In this document: piece after piece, positions 34,331-44,203 of the stretch
Numbering within the stretch: position 1 is the stretch's first letter
Layout of the letters: every line of letters starts with the position of its first letter
Assembly: GCF_004000825.1 (NCBI RefSeq)
Contig: NZ_BILZ01000033.1
Location: forward strand, 1-63,736
Length of the DNA stretch: 63,736 bases
Reading direction: 5' to 3'
Source: Paenibacillus kobensis NBRC 15729
GTDB lineage: Bacteria; Bacillota; Bacilli; Paenibacillales; Paenibacillaceae
The notes under the pieces: generated by a model
Told to the model about the DNA's origin: nothing
The model's database searches: none
Seen by the model: the letters and a program-made list of their open reading frames with translations, nothing else
Made by a program: the position numbers and the translations under genes

Positions 34331-35116
34331 ATGATTAATCAAGTTATTGACATCGTACGTGAAGCGGGCCGATTATTCGGGGATAAAAATTTCGAGGTGC
34401 AGAACAAAGGAACGGCGTCGAACAACGTGACGTCCGTCGATCTGGCGGTGGAAGCGTTCTTGAAGCAGAGGCTTATTCCGCTTATCGACGGCTGCGGCTT
34501 CATCGGGGAAGAGAGCGAGGACAGCGATTACGAGCGTCCTTACTTGTGGATCGTCGATCCGGTCGACGGCACGGCGAATTTTATCCGCGATATGGGCCTT
34601 AGCGCCATCTCGGTCGGGCTCGTTCATGGCGGCGAAGCCATTCTTGGCGTCGTCTATAATCCATACCGCGACGAAATGTTCTATGCGGAGAAGGGCAAGG
34701 GGGCGTTCCTAAACGGCGAACCGATTCGGGTATCGGACCGCGATGTGGAGCACTCCGTCTTCTGCACGGCGTTAAGCTTGTATAACAAAGACTTTGCGAA
34801 GCCTTGCTTGAATATTATCGAGAAAGTGTACGAGCGCTGCGATGATATTCGCCGTCTCGGTACGGCAGCGCTGGAGCTTGTCTATCTTGCTTGCGGCAGA
34901 GCCGAGCTTTATTTCGAAATGCGCCTGTTCGCATGGGACTTCGCAGGAGCAGAGATCATTATCCGCGAAGCTGGCGGTTTCGTGGGTACGATCGAGTATG
35001 AACGGACCGTATTCCATCGGCCGATTCCGATTATTTGCACCAATACGAAGGAAAACTACGACTATCTCAAGGCAATCGTATCCGCCGAGATTCCTGTTAT
35101 TCCGTACAGCGAATAG
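34331..35116 (+). CDS. Inositol monophosphatase family protein
   Basis: A 261-residue Mg-dependent phosphatase of the IMPase/FBPase/CysQ superfamily. Metal-binding motifs are all present: GEESEDS, WIVDPVDGTANF and the C-terminal WDFAGAEIIIREAGG. This suggests hydrolysis of inositol phosphate or a related sugar phosphate or 3'-phosphoadenylate. The start at 34331 is preceded by GAGGGCGGGG. A bidirectional hairpin follows. Confidence 0.92.
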   Translation: MINQVIDIVREAGRLFGDKNFEVQNKGTASNNVTSVDLAVEAFLKQRLIPLIDGCGFIGEESEDSDYERPYLWIVDPVDGTANFIRDMGLSAISVGLVHGGEAILGVVYNPYRDEMFYAEKGKGAFLNGEPIRVSDRDVEHSVFCTALSLYNKDFAKPCLNIIEKVYERCDDIRRLGTAALELVYLACGRAELYFEMRLFAWDFAGAEIIIREAGGFVGTIEYERTVFHRPIPIICTNTKENYDYLKAIVSAEIPVIPYSE

Positions 35117-35133
35117 CGCATTTTCTAAGGATG

Positions 35134-35181
35134 AAAAAAGGGAGCAACGGGCATGCTATCGACTGCCTGCTGCTCCCTTTT
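35134..35181. terminator. Bidirectional terminator
   Basis: AAAAGGGAGCA pairs with TGCTCCCTTTT, with further GGGCA/TGCC pairing, flanked by A and T runs. It separates the phosphatase gene from the convergent methyltransferase gene. Confidence 0.8.
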
Positions 35182-35182
35182 G

Positions 35183-35971
35183 TCAGGGCGATTTTTTGAT
35201 GAAAATGGAGTTCAACGGTTTGCGGCCCGGTATGACCTGGCTGTTCACATCGAATGTCGGAGACAGATAATCGTACTGGTCGTAGTCGCCCAAAATGTCG
35301 TACCCGGAAGCGACCTTCGTGTCCATCAGGGAATACTGCGTAAAGTGAATGATGAGCAGGCCATTCGGATTCATCAGCGAATCGAGCATGGCGACCGTCT
35401 CCTCGAACCGTTCGAATGGATAAATGGCGGCGAGGCTTGCTGTCTTGTTGGCGGCGACGCGGTGAGGTCTGCGCTGGAGGACAGCCATGCAGAATATGGC
35501 GTCGAACGGACCATGCTTGCGTATTTCGTCGGGAGAAGAGTAGATGAAGTCCATGCGGCCGTCGACCGGAAGCCTGCGGCACTGGGCTAAGCTGTGTTTA
35601 TTAATGTCGGTCCCTATGATTCGCGCATTAGGGAAATATTGTCGAAGCGTCAGAACCTCTTCGCCAGTTGAGCATCCGTAGGACAGAATGTTGAGCTCTT
35701 GCTTGTCTTGGAAGTAGTCGCGGCTAGCTGAGAAGATGACCGGGTAACGGTCCATGGAAGTGAAGGACGACGTCTGGTGCACCTTGCGGGAGCTGAACAA
35801 CAGGAGGCGCACAATCGAACGATAGTTGGAGTTGAAGATGATATTTTTCACGGCAAGAGCCGTTTTCCAGGGCAGAACTAAGGCGGTGACGGCAAGCTTG
35901 ACGATTGGGCCTCCGGAAGCCTGACGGGCTTTCAAAGATTCCTTCGCCGATCGGATCATCGAATTCAGCAT
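35183..35971 (-). CDS. CheR-like SAM-dependent methyltransferase
   Basis: A 262-residue class I methyltransferase. Motif I reads NILSYGCSTGEEVLTLRQYFPNARIIGTDIN, the GCSTGEE form typical of CheR-type enzymes, followed by FDAIFCMAVLQRR and GLLIIHFTQYSL. The N-terminal CheR dimerisation helix domain is absent; instead a hydrophobic patch (about residues 22-40) may contact the membrane. So it is CheR-like but probably does not methylate chemoreceptors. The target is unknown. Confidence 0.8.
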   Translation of the reverse strand: MLNSMIRSAKESLKARQASGGPIVKLAVTALVLPWKTALAVKNIIFNSNYRSIVRLLLFSSRKVHQTSSFTSMDRYPVIFSASRDYFQDKQELNILSYGCSTGEEVLTLRQYFPNARIIGTDINKHSLAQCRRLPVDGRMDFIYSSPDEIRKHGPFDAIFCMAVLQRRPHRVAANKTASLAAIYPFERFEETVAMLDSLMNPNGLLIIHFTQYSLMDTKVASGYDILGDYDQYDYLSPTFDVNSQVIPGRKPLNSIFIKKSP

Positions 35972-36040
35972 AAGCGGATGCTCCGGACCTTCGTTGAGAA
36001 CATAAATCGTCCCTCCTTGATGACGGAATTTCTGTGACTT

Positions 36041-36056
36041 TAGTACTAAAGTACTA
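36041..36056. promoter_or_regulatory. Palindromic operator-like site
   Basis: TAGTACT, two bases, AGTACTA: a 16-bp dyad upstream of both the methyltransferase and the FMN reductase genes. The arms resemble the site at 55963-55980 (TTAGTAC/GTACTAA). HxlR- and MarR-type regulators use sites of this kind. Confidence 0.45.
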
Positions 36057-36169
36057 GATTCAGCTCTTAGAACATATCAAAATATTTCCAATTGCGCAAT
36101 AGCAGAAGAGGCGAGACTGGGAGGGCAGATGCATTTAATCAAAAATTAATAACATTTTGTAAGTAGCTA

Positions 36170-36198
36170 TTGATTTTAGTGAAAGAAGCCGATACGAT
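36170..36198 (+). promoter_or_regulatory. Promoter of the FMN reductase gene
   Basis: TTGATT, a 17-bp spacer and TACGAT fit a sigma-A promoter 82 bases ahead of the ATG. Confidence 0.5.
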
Positions 36199-36279
36199 AG
36201 AGAAGCACGGCATGAATATTTTGGCAGACAGACAGGTAAGATAATTATTATAAACTCAATCCCATAAGGAGGGACAGTC

Positions 36280-36819
36280 ATGTCCAAATTGAACATCGGT
36301 ATTATTCTCGGAAGCACTCGTCAAGGCCGCGTAAGCCCTCAAGTAGGCGAGTGGGTTAAAAGTGTAGCTGACCAACGCGGCGACGCAAACTATGAGATCG
36401 TGGATATTGCGGAATATAAGCTCCCAATGTTCGGCGAAGAGGATGCAACGGCTCAGGCAACGGCTTGGAACACGAAGCTGGCGGGCCTCGACGGCTTCGT
36501 CTTCATCGTGCAAGAGTACAACCACAGCATCACGGCAGCACTGAAGAATGCGCTCGACTTCGCTCGCGAAGCTTGGAACGATAAAGCAGCGGGCATCGTC
36601 AGCTACGGCTCCGTTGGCGGCGCGCGTGCGGCTGAGCATCTGCGCGGCATTCTCGGCGAGCTGTCCGTTGCGGACGTTCGCGTACATCCGGCGCTGTCTC
36701 TGTTCACTGATTTCGACAACGGCGTGTTCAAGCCGGCTGATCTGCATCTGACGAACGTGAACGGCATGCTCGACCAAGTGATCGCTTGGAGCGGCGCTTT
36801 GAAGACGCTGAGACAATAG
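36280..36819 (+). CDS. NADPH-dependent FMN reductase family protein
   Basis: A 179-residue flavodoxin-like flavoprotein. FMN-binding motif GSTRQGRVSPQVGEWV is at residues 10-25; the mid-protein FVIVQEYNHSITAALKNALDFA (PEYN-type) and GIVSYGSVGGARAAEHLR complete the NADPH-dependent FMN reductase/quinone reductase signature. GGAGG lies nine bases before ATG. Such enzymes detoxify quinones or supply reduced flavin. A possible operator lies 225 bases upstream. Confidence 0.92.
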   Translation: MSKLNIGIILGSTRQGRVSPQVGEWVKSVADQRGDANYEIVDIAEYKLPMFGEEDATAQATAWNTKLAGLDGFVFIVQEYNHSITAALKNALDFAREAWNDKAAGIVSYGSVGGARAAEHLRGILGELSVADVRVHPALSLFTDFDNGVFKPADLHLTNVNGMLDQVIAWSGALKTLRQ

Positions 36820-36943
36820 ACAATAGTCTGGCAAGGATAGAGGAAATGAGGAAGGACGCCGAATAGGCGTCTTTTCTTCTTGTCTGAAAATGTCTGCTGA
36901 AACAGCGCAAATGTAAGCGCTGCGACTTTGTCTATTGGTAGTT

Positions 36944-36964
36944 TTATCACACAAATTGTGATAA
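36944..36964. promoter_or_regulatory. Perfect palindrome upstream of the aldolase gene
   Basis: TTATCACA, five bases, TGTGATAA: perfect 8-bp arms, about 165 bases before the aldolase start. The arm order is the reverse of CRP/Rex-type sites (TGTGA..TCACA), so the binding protein is not identified. Nothing else is visible in 36820-37072. Confidence 0.45.
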
Positions 36965-37130
36965 CATGTAGAAATATAAGAAGAACGTGAACGAGGTCGA
37001 GGCAATCCCCATTCCGTTCGTGCCAAGGATGCTGCATTTAAGAACGCAATTTTAAACTGCGGCCGAATTGGGTATGATTAGAAAAGTCTAGTCATTAAAC
37101 CGTAATTATTTTGAAGGAGGATTTACAACA

Positions 37131-37988
37131 ATGGCATTGGAATCAATGAAGGACATGCTTAACAAAGGTCTCAAAGAAGGTTACGCTGTTGGTCAATTCA
37201 ACATCAACAACCTGGAATGGACGCAAGCAATTCTTGCTGCAGCTGAAGAAGAGAAATCGCCGGTTATCCTGGGCGTTTCTGAAGGCGCAGCTCGTTATAT
37301 GGGCGGCTTCACGGTCGTAACGTCTATCGTTAAATCGCTGATCGAAGAAATGAAAATCACGGTTCCAGTTGCAATCCACCTCGATCACGGTTCGAGCTTC
37401 GAGAAATGTAAAGCTGCGATCGACGCTGGCTTCACGTCCGTAATGATCGACGCTTCGCACCACCCGTTCGAAGAGAACGTTGAGACGACGAAGAAAGTCG
37501 TTGAATACGCTCACGCTCGCGGCATTTCGGTAGAAGCAGAGCTCGGCACGGTTGGCGGCCAAGAGGACGACGTTGTTGCTGACGGCGTTATCTATGCTGA
37601 CCCTAAAGAGTGCAAAGAACTCGTAGATCGTACGGGTATCGACTGCCTCGCACCAGCACTCGGTTCGGTTCACGGTCCTTACAAAGGCGAGCCTAAACTG
37701 GGCTTCAAAGAAATGGAAGAGATCTGCCAGACGATCAGCCTTCCACTCGTATTGCACGGCGGCACGGGTATCCCTACGGAGCACATCCAGAAGGCGATTG
37801 CTCGTGGCACGGCTAAAATCAACGTAAACACGGAGAACCAAATCGCATTCACGAAAATCGCTCGCGAAATCCTGACGAAAGACCTGGAAGTTTACGATCC
37901 GCGTAAATTCCTGGCTCCAGGCCGCGACGCAATCAAAGCTACGGTTGCTGGCAAAATGCGCGAGTTCGGTTCGTCGAACAAAGCTTAA
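37131..37988 (+). CDS. fbaA: Class II fructose-1,6-bisphosphate aldolase
   Basis: Glycolytic/gluconeogenic zinc aldolase of 285 residues that interconverts fructose 1,6-bisphosphate with dihydroxyacetone phosphate and glyceraldehyde 3-phosphate. Motifs: [28 protein letters not shown] with the catalytic Asp and zinc His, [22 protein letters not shown] and INVNTENQ. The strict preference for a small codon set and a perfect GAAGGAGG site suggest very high expression. A TATGAT -10-like box lies at 37073-37078. It stands alone, closed by a strong terminator. Confidence 0.96.
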   Translation: MALESMKDMLNKGLKEGYAVGQFNINNLEWTQAILAAAEEEKSPVILGVSEGAARYMGGFTVVTSIVKSLIEEMKITVPVAIHLDHGSSFEKCKAAIDAGFTSVMIDASHHPFEENVETTKKVVEYAHARGISVEAELGTVGGQEDDVVADGVIYADPKECKELVDRTGIDCLAPALGSVHGPYKGEPKLGFKEMEEICQTISLPLVLHGGTGIPTEHIQKAIARGTAKINVNTENQIAFTKIAREILTKDLEVYDPRKFLAPGRDAIKATVAGKMREFGSSNKA

Positions 37989-38003
37989 TAAGCTTCTATA
38001 GAG

Positions 38004-38050
38004 AAGGGTTAGACCACGCTGCTTCCGGCAGCAGGGTCTAACCCTTTTTA
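38004..38050 (+). terminator. Terminator of the aldolase gene
   Basis: AAGGGTTAGACC and GGTCTAACCCTT form a 12-bp stem with internal GCTGC/GCAGC pairing, followed by TTTT. Confidence 0.88.
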
Positions 38051-38077
38051 TGTTGGAACCGCGAATGGGAGGAGGGG

Positions 38078-38917
38078 TTACGTCAGTACCTTCTTCGCCA
38101 CCTTATACCAATGATCCAGCCAAGCCGGCCAATGGTCGATGCACCAGTTCGCTTGCCGAAGCAGCAGGTAGCTGAGATAGATCGAGGCGGTCCCTCGCCC
38201 AATCCGCTGCCGCGACACCTCCCATAACCGGTTCCATACTTCTGAATCGGGCTCGGTGTACAGCATCAGCGTCAGCAGATCGAATGTGCGGTCGCCCGCG
38301 AGGGGGAACTGCCAGTCGACGACTCCGCTTAGTTCTCCCTCCTGAACGAGCAGGTTCTGGTGATGAAAGTCGAAATGGACGATGTCATTCGCCGCGTACT
38401 CGTATTGCTCGTAAGCAGAAGCGGTCCGCTTCAGCAGGTCTAGCAACTCGGCCGTGGCAGAGGAATGCTGAAGGAGGGGCTCATGCCGGCAAAATTCCGT
38501 CCCGCCCTGCAGCACCGCCTGCACGATCGGCTCTGGCCAACTGCCGCCGGGCACAGCCTTTCCTCTCTGCAATTCATTAAGCTCCAATATGCGCGGCAGC
38601 AGCTTCGGAAGTTCCTTGGGGTCGCATAGCGAACCTGGCAGCTTCTCCTGCACCGAGTACCTGCCGTTCAGTGCGCTGCCGATATGGACGTAGCGGGGCA
38701 GCGGGTATCCTTGGGAGTGAAGAAGTTCCGTATATCGAAGCGCCTCGCCGATTCTTGCTGTTAGCTCTGGCTTGTCTGCCCACTTGAGCACGAACTCCTT
38801 CCCCGTATCGTCTTGTATCGTGAAGGCGCCTTGTACGCCATTCTCAAACTTGGATATCATTCGATAGTGTGCATGCTGCTGCCGGTTGACGAGATCGAGA
38901 ATCGATAACGAGTTCAT
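38078..38917 (-). CDS. Phosphotransferase of the APH/choline kinase-like family
   Basis: A 279-residue kinase-fold enzyme. Brenner motif HFDFHHQNLL (catalytic Asp) and the metal-binding VVDWQFPLAGDRTFDL are clear; the N-terminal lobe has FVLKWADK for the ATP-contacting Lys. The family includes aminoglycoside phosphotransferases and choline, homoserine or fructosamine kinases. The lack of resistance-type specificity motifs leaves the substrate open. GGGGGG lies before the ATG. Confidence 0.85.
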   Translation of the reverse strand: MNSLSILDLVNRQQHAHYRMISKFENGVQGAFTIQDDTGKEFVLKWADKPELTARIGEALRYTELLHSQGYPLPRYVHIGSALNGRYSVQEKLPGSLCDPKELPKLLPRILELNELQRGKAVPGGSWPEPIVQAVLQGGTEFCRHEPLLQHSSATAELLDLLKRTASAYEQYEYAANDIVHFDFHHQNLLVQEGELSGVVDWQFPLAGDRTFDLLTLMLYTEPDSEVWNRLWEVSRQRIGRGTASIYLSYLLLRQANWCIDHWPAWLDHWYKVAKKVLT

Positions 38918-39133
38918 GTTATTTTTATCCCCCCGCGTTCTATGCTCTGTAAACCTATCATTGATCGACTATATTGTACTGGATTGAATTCACTTGAAAT
39001 AGCGGTACTCAGCCGAGCGGCAATGAGGGATAAACTTAAATGGATTTTACGTGAAATTTAGGGGAATATATTTGGATATTAATGTATAATAATCCCGTTG
39101 TGACTATTCTGTCCATAATGGAGTGTGCAAAAT

Positions 39134-42100
39134 TTGCGTAATCGACTAATGAAACGCAGTATCGTTTGGCTGTTCACGTTGTTGCTTGCTTCGGGAAGCG
39201 CTTTCACAGCGACGGCAAGCTCCGTCAGCATCGTGTCGGTCTCGGATGACGGTACGACGATGAACGTAGAATTGAATGCGGTGATCGATGTCGCTCAGAA
39301 TGACTTCGATTCGATGATCGGCAGCGGGATTACATTTACGCTGGCAGATGCCGCTCAACAAGCAGTGGGGCAACCGATCGTTCGTAATGTGGCTGCCGCC
39401 GGCCACACGGTAACCGATTCGGTGTATGCGGTTGCGGTGGATGCCCTTAGCTTCGGTCATTTGGTGCCCGGGGCAGCGTATACCCTGAAGGCGGCTTACC
39501 AGGGAGCGGACGGCAGTCTGCGCGAGCAGGTGCAGCCCGTTCAAATCGTGGCGCCAAGCTACACGTTCAAAGTAGAGCATATCAAGAAAGACGAGACGAC
39601 AGCCGTTGTCGCTATGGACGGTACGGTTCGTTCGGACGATGCATCCATTAAAGTAACGGTCCTTAACGAATATAACATGCCCGTGAAGAATAAGGACATC
39701 CGAATTCGATGGAATCGGCGGGGGGATGAAGGGCATGCCGTAACGGACTCTAACGGTCAGCTTGAGCTGAACAGCAACAGCAGCAATCCGCTTGGGTATT
39801 CTCATGATGAAGTTGTGATCTTGTCGGTTGATGAGGATTCGCCGACTTACGCGGTGGGGACGATTTATTATGAGGATCTGATTGCTCCTGGAGCACATTA
39901 TGCGGAGATGCGGTACTTGGACAAGAACGGAAGGGTGCTGTCTGCAGGAAGCTATTCGCAGATCGAGTATGATGGCATTGGCATTTCGGAGGTCTATAGC
40001 GTAAGCGGCGTAGACATTTGGACTACGAATTATGGTTGGGGCAACTTGCGCAAGACGCTGCGGGCAAGCGGAACCGGAGATTTGTACATGTACAGTGCCT
40101 CCGCGGAGGAATTGACGGCTGCCGCAGGACTGAAGCATTCGACCGTCATGCTGAATGCGTCGAATTATAGCCAGTTGAAACCGGAGTATACTTGGAACGG
40201 CCAGCCGGTCAGCGTTGTTCGCGCGTTCGCGGCAGACGCAGCAGTCTCGAACCATACGATTCGATCGAACACTACAATGGATTGGATGCTCGATGGGGTT
40301 CAAACCATTTATATGCCCGCAGGCCAAAGCTGCGATGTTATAGTGACGCTGGCGCTGCCGACAGGCGATAAAGCGATTGTTCATCAAACTTTAACAGCAG
40401 CAGACGACAGCCGGACATTTGGCGGGGCTTTGGAAGACGGTGCATTCTCTGCACTAGACATAACGACCGATTATCATCGTAATTATCAATCTGTAGTCAA
40501 GGTTGGCTATATGGATGAACGGAATAATAATTATTTCGAGTCGAGCGCTCAATTGGATTCAGGCCAGCAGCTGTTCGTAGAGAAGAACAAGCCGGTCTAT
40601 AAGGTGAACGCGATTATTGACAACGCTGATAATGAGGCGATTATCGCAGACCAGCTTACGCCGAGTGAGGACCGCTACACGTTCCATTCTGGACGGGCTG
40701 TTGATGCGGAGGTTACGGTGATGTCTCGCTCATCGAAGTACAGCGGTGTTACGACACCGCAGTCTTCGTTCACGCTGGGTGATACCCTTAAGGTTTCTTT
40801 GGACTTCACAGACGGATTGTCCAATTCAGTCGATATGGGCTCGCCAGTATTGGCAACTGTAGAGAAGGATGGCCAGGTCGTGATGGACAACCTGTATGTG
40901 TATTCGGATTTAGCTGAACTGACAGGCAAACTGAAACAGATGTTTAGCTTCGATTATTCGCCGGATGAGCCAGGTGCATATACGATTACGTTCAAACAAG
41001 ATCCGAGCAAAAATCAACCTGTAACCGTCGCTGCTACTTCGTTTACGGTACTGCCTCAGCATCAGATGGACATCGAAATTCGAGACGCATCGGGACAACG
41101 GGTAGACTTGGCGAATAAGCCTTACTTGACGATCGAGCAGGCGAAACAGCTTTCGTTCACGGTTCGCGAGCATGGCGCCGGGCAGATCGGCAACCCGATA
41201 GAGGGAGTGCAAGTATCAACGGTGAATGGTTCGATGATTGGCTCGGTAGTGTCCGATGCCAGCGGTGTAGCCGCATTTGAATCGCCTTTGGAATGGAATA
41301 CCGAATTATCGTTTACGAAAGAGGGATATAGCAGTCAAACGATGCGGCTGCCCATTATCGATCCTGCTCGCCAAGCTGTAATTCGCATCTCCGGACTTGA
41401 CCGGGCGGAAGACAAACCCGGCCTGCAGTGGCCAGGCGGTGCGCCGATGCAGAACGCTTCTATCCATGCAACGGTTAAGAGTGCCGACGGGACGGTGTCG
41501 ATTCAGTCGGATAACTTAATTGCTTCCGAGACAGTCGATTATATGGTCGTACCGGCTCCGTCGGTCGTCGACCTCGATTATTTACGCCCTCCGGGCTATT
41601 ACGGCAGCGATTCCAGATATGGGCTCGGTTATTATTTGGTGGGTTCTGTGACGACAGAAGCAGGAGGTGATTATAGCGTTACGCTCGATGCCAGACAGCA
41701 TGTTTCGAGCGTGGAGGCTCCCGGGGAAATTTCTCAGATTTATGCTCAGCGTGCAGGTCTGGAATCTCCGTACTACATGCCGAATTTGATGAGCTATAAT
41801 CCGGATGGCACGAACCGCTTTTACGCGGCTTCGGGCCGTTACGATATGATGGTTATCCGTCCGAATGGGGGAGGGGCCTACTATCTAGAGGATGTTAACA
41901 TTGACGCGGATACTTATACGTTGAATATCCCAAGCGGTACCGGCACGCTCGCCGAGCTGAAAACGAACGGGAATAATGTCATTAATTATATTAATTATTA
42001 TACCGGCCATAATGCCGATTTCGGTATTTATAACGACGGAGACAGACAACGGGCTTATGTTACCCCGGGCAACATTATTGTATCGGTGACAGGGCGAGAC

Positions 42101-44203
42101 GGCAACATGGTGTATCAATATCAAGTGAGCTTAGGCAAGGACGAGCTCTCAGCAGGCCAGGTTACGATGATTAATCCGTCGCCTGCACAGGGGCTCGGCA
42201 TTATCGGTATGAACGAGAGCGGGGAAGTGACGGTGTCCCCGTCGAATTCAACGGTCAGATGGGGAATGATCAATAGCGAAGGAGACGAAGTGAGCATCTA
42301 CCGGTTTCGGAAGTATGTATTCAATATCGTTGCTGGCGAGATACTTGACTCCAATTCGGCAGGAAGCTACGTCTTGAAGAACAGCAAAGGCGAAGAGATT
42401 CAAAGCGGCAGTTTCTATGGAGGGATGTCAGGCTTCCTTTATGCTGAAGCCGGAGAGTATACCGTTGAGGCAAGCTTAACGTTTGACGGCAAGACGTATA
42501 CGCTGAATCGGACTTTTACGGTTGTGAAGAGCGAAGAAACGCCAGGAACAACTGACCCGGGCAGCGGGGAAGGCGGCAGTGCGCCAATTAACCCTAATCC
42601 GCCGGCGATGCCGATTGGCGGGATAGTCCCGGCAGGCCAGAAGGGTTCCCCATCGATAAGCGATGTGACCAAGGGGTTGAACGATCTCTTATCAGGCAAT
42701 GTGCTCGACAACGAATCCGCCGATAAAGCGGCCAAGCTGCTCGGCACGGCAAGCTCTGCATTGAAGGATACGAAGGATAGCGAAGCGGCAGAACAGTCCA
42801 TCGAAGACGTGTCCGCATCAATTGGAATGACGGCCAAGCTATTAGGATCAATGAAGGATGAGCGGGAGAAGGAGAAAGTTGCTAAGGCGCTCGTCCAACT
42901 CGTAAACGATACGCAATATGCGTTTGAGCATATGGCAAGCAGTATCACAGCGGCAGCGCTCATCAAGTCAATTATGAAGGATACGGGCTTGGTGCTCCAG
43001 CAACTGAAAGGCGCTGATCCAACTCTCATCGGCAGCTTGCAGGATGCACTCGTCGGCCTCGGCAAGAAAGCGGCAGAGAAAGCAGCAACAATTACATTGG
43101 ATGCGGCCGGCGTGAAGGTTGAGGGCAACGTGTTAGCAGCGGTACTCGATGCTTCCTTTGTAGAAAGGCAACTAGGTTTGGCGAGAACGGCATTGGACGG
43201 CATAGTGAAGGAGATAACAGCGGTTGTCGGGGAGGATAAGGCAGCATCTATCAATACCGTCGTCACGATCCATATTCCGAAGAAGGACAATCAAGCGGCG
43301 AAGCTGTCTGTCGATATGCCTTCGGACATTATTAAGGCGATTCAAGACAGCGGGTTGTCCGGACTGAAGCTGTCGTTCAACGATGTCGGCTTCACGATCG
43401 GGCCGAACACGTTCGGCCAAGCAGCCGGCGGACAGACGATCCATCTCGCAGCAGAGATGGCGGACCAGATGACGGCCGCTGCTCCTGCATCGGCAGAGAA
43501 GTTGGCTAAGGTTCCGGTTATGGATTTGAGCGCAAGCATCGGCGGCAAGAAGATCGAATCATTCAGCCAACCGATTCAGGTCACCTTCGATGTCTCGTCG
43601 ATCGATACTTCGAAATATACAGAAGAGGACCTGGCGAACTTAACGGTGTACATCCTGAATGAGAAGACGGTGTCATGGGAGCCTGTCGGCGGTGTTTACG
43701 ATCCCGTATCCAAGACCATTCGAGTGAACCGGGGTCACTTCAGCAAATATACGGTGATGAAGCCGAGTCTCCAGTTCACAGATATTCCTGCGAACAACTG
43801 GGCGGCGGGACCCGTGAATAGGCTGCTGAACAAGGGTATCCTGGATGCGGAAAGCTCATTCAACCCGAGTGCGAAGGTAACCCGTGAGCAGTTCGCCGCA
43901 TGGATCGTTCGCGCTTACGGACTGGACGGTACAGGACTGAAGGCCGACTTCAAGGACGTGGCGGCCGATAACCCGTACTATGACGAGATTGCGGCAGCCT
44001 ACCAATACGGCATTATTCAGGGCAAGTCCGCGGACTCGTTCGCGCCTAAGGCGCCGATTACGCGGCAAGAGATCGCAACGATTCTGTCGCGTACGCTGCT
44101 CGCCTTCAACGGATTGCATCCGGCGGGCGACAGCAAGCAGTTGATCAGCATCTTCAAGGACGGTACCGATATTGCCGCATGGCACAGGATGGCGTCGCTC
44201 TGA
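39134..44203 (+). CDS. Giant S-layer-type surface protein with SLH domains, third SLH truncated
   Basis: Exported wall-associated protein of about 1,690 residues. A basic signal peptide (LMKRSIVWLFTLLLASGSAFTATAS) is followed by many Ig-like/carboxypeptidase-regulatory-type beta domains, a glycine/proline linker (PGTTDPGSGEGG), a helical region (about 1180-1390), and SLH repeats starting near residue 1550 (FTDIPANNWAAGPVNRLLNKGI; FKDVAADNPYYDEIAAAYQYGIIQG). The reading frame ends at 44203 inside the third SLH repeat because of a one-base deletion. I start at TTG 39134 after GGAG; GTG 39125 is an alternative. SLH domains bind pyruvylated wall polymers, normally as a set of three. Confidence 0.88.
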   Translation: MRNRLMKRSIVWLFTLLLASGSAFTATASSVSIVSVSDDGTTMNVELNAVIDVAQNDFDSMIGSGITFTLADAAQQAVGQPIVRNVAAAGHTVTDSVYAVAVDALSFGHLVPGAAYTLKAAYQGADGSLREQVQPVQIVAPSYTFKVEHIKKDETTAVVAMDGTVRSDDASIKVTVLNEYNMPVKNKDIRIRWNRRGDEGHAVTDSNGQLELNSNSSNPLGYSHDEVVILSVDEDSPTYAVGTIYYEDLIAPGAHYAEMRYLDKNGRVLSAGSYSQIEYDGIGISEVYSVSGVDIWTTNYGWGNLRKTLRASGTGDLYMYSASAEELTAAAGLKHSTVMLNASNYSQLKPEYTWNGQPVSVVRAFAADAAVSNHTIRSNTTMDWMLDGVQTIYMPAGQSCDVIVTLALPTGDKAIVHQTLTAADDSRTFGGALEDGAFSALDITTDYHRNYQSVVKVGYMDERNNNYFESSAQLDSGQQLFVEKNKPVYKVNAIIDNADNEAIIADQLTPSEDRYTFHSGRAVDAEVTVMSRSSKYSGVTTPQSSFTLGDTLKVSLDFTDGLSNSVDMGSPVLATVEKDGQVVMDNLYVYSDLAELTGKLKQMFSFDYSPDEPGAYTITFKQDPSKNQPVTVAATSFTVLPQHQMDIEIRDASGQRVDLANKPYLTIEQAKQLSFTVREHGAGQIGNPIEGVQVSTVNGSMIGSVVSDASGVAAFESPLEWNTELSFTKEGYSSQTMRLPIIDPARQAVIRISGLDRAEDKPGLQWPGGAPMQNASIHATVKSADGTVSIQSDNLIASETVDYMVVPAPSVVDLDYLRPPGYYGSDSRYGLGYYLVGSVTTEAGGDYSVTLDARQHVSSVEAPGEISQIYAQRAGLESPYYMPNLMSYNPDGTNRFYAASGRYDMMVIRPNGGGAYYLEDVNIDADTYTLNIPSGTGTLAELKTNGNNVINYINYYTGHNADFGIYNDGDRQRAYVTPGNIIVSVTGRDGNMVYQYQVSLGKDELSAGQVTMINPSPAQGLGIIGMNESGEVTVSPSNSTVRWGMINSEGDEVSIYRFRKYVFNIVAGEILDSNSAGSYVLKNSKGEEIQSGSFYGGMSGFLYAEAGEYTVEASLTFDGKTYTLNRTFTVVKSEETPGTTDPGSGEGGSAPINPNPPAMPIGGIVPAGQKGSPSISDVTKGLNDLLSGNVLDNESADKAAKLLGTASSALKDTKDSEAAEQSIEDVSASIGMTAKLLGSMKDEREKEKVAKALVQLVNDTQYAFEHMASSITAAALIKSIMKDTGLVLQQLKGADPTLIGSLQDALVGLGKKAAEKAATITLDAAGVKVEGNVLAAVLDASFVERQLGLARTALDGIVKEITAVVGEDKAASINTVVTIHIPKKDNQAAKLSVDMPSDIIKAIQDSGLSGLKLSFNDVGFTIGPNTFGQAAGGQTIHLAAEMADQMTAAAPASAEKLAKVPVMDLSASIGGKKIESFSQPIQVTFDVSSIDTSKYTEEDLANLTVYILNEKTVSWEPVGGVYDPVSKTIRVNRGHFSKYTVMKPSLQFTDIPANNWAAGPVNRLLNKGILDAESSFNPSAKVTREQFAAWIVRAYGLDGTGLKADFKDVAADNPYYDEIAAAYQYGIIQGKSADSFAPKAPITRQEIATILSRTLLAFNGLHPAGDSKQLISIFKDGTDIAAWHRMASL

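Noticed and set aside
39146-40387. 413-codon minus-strand frame inside the SLH gene
   Set aside because: Antisense shadow with Arg/His/Ile-rich sequence and no start signals.
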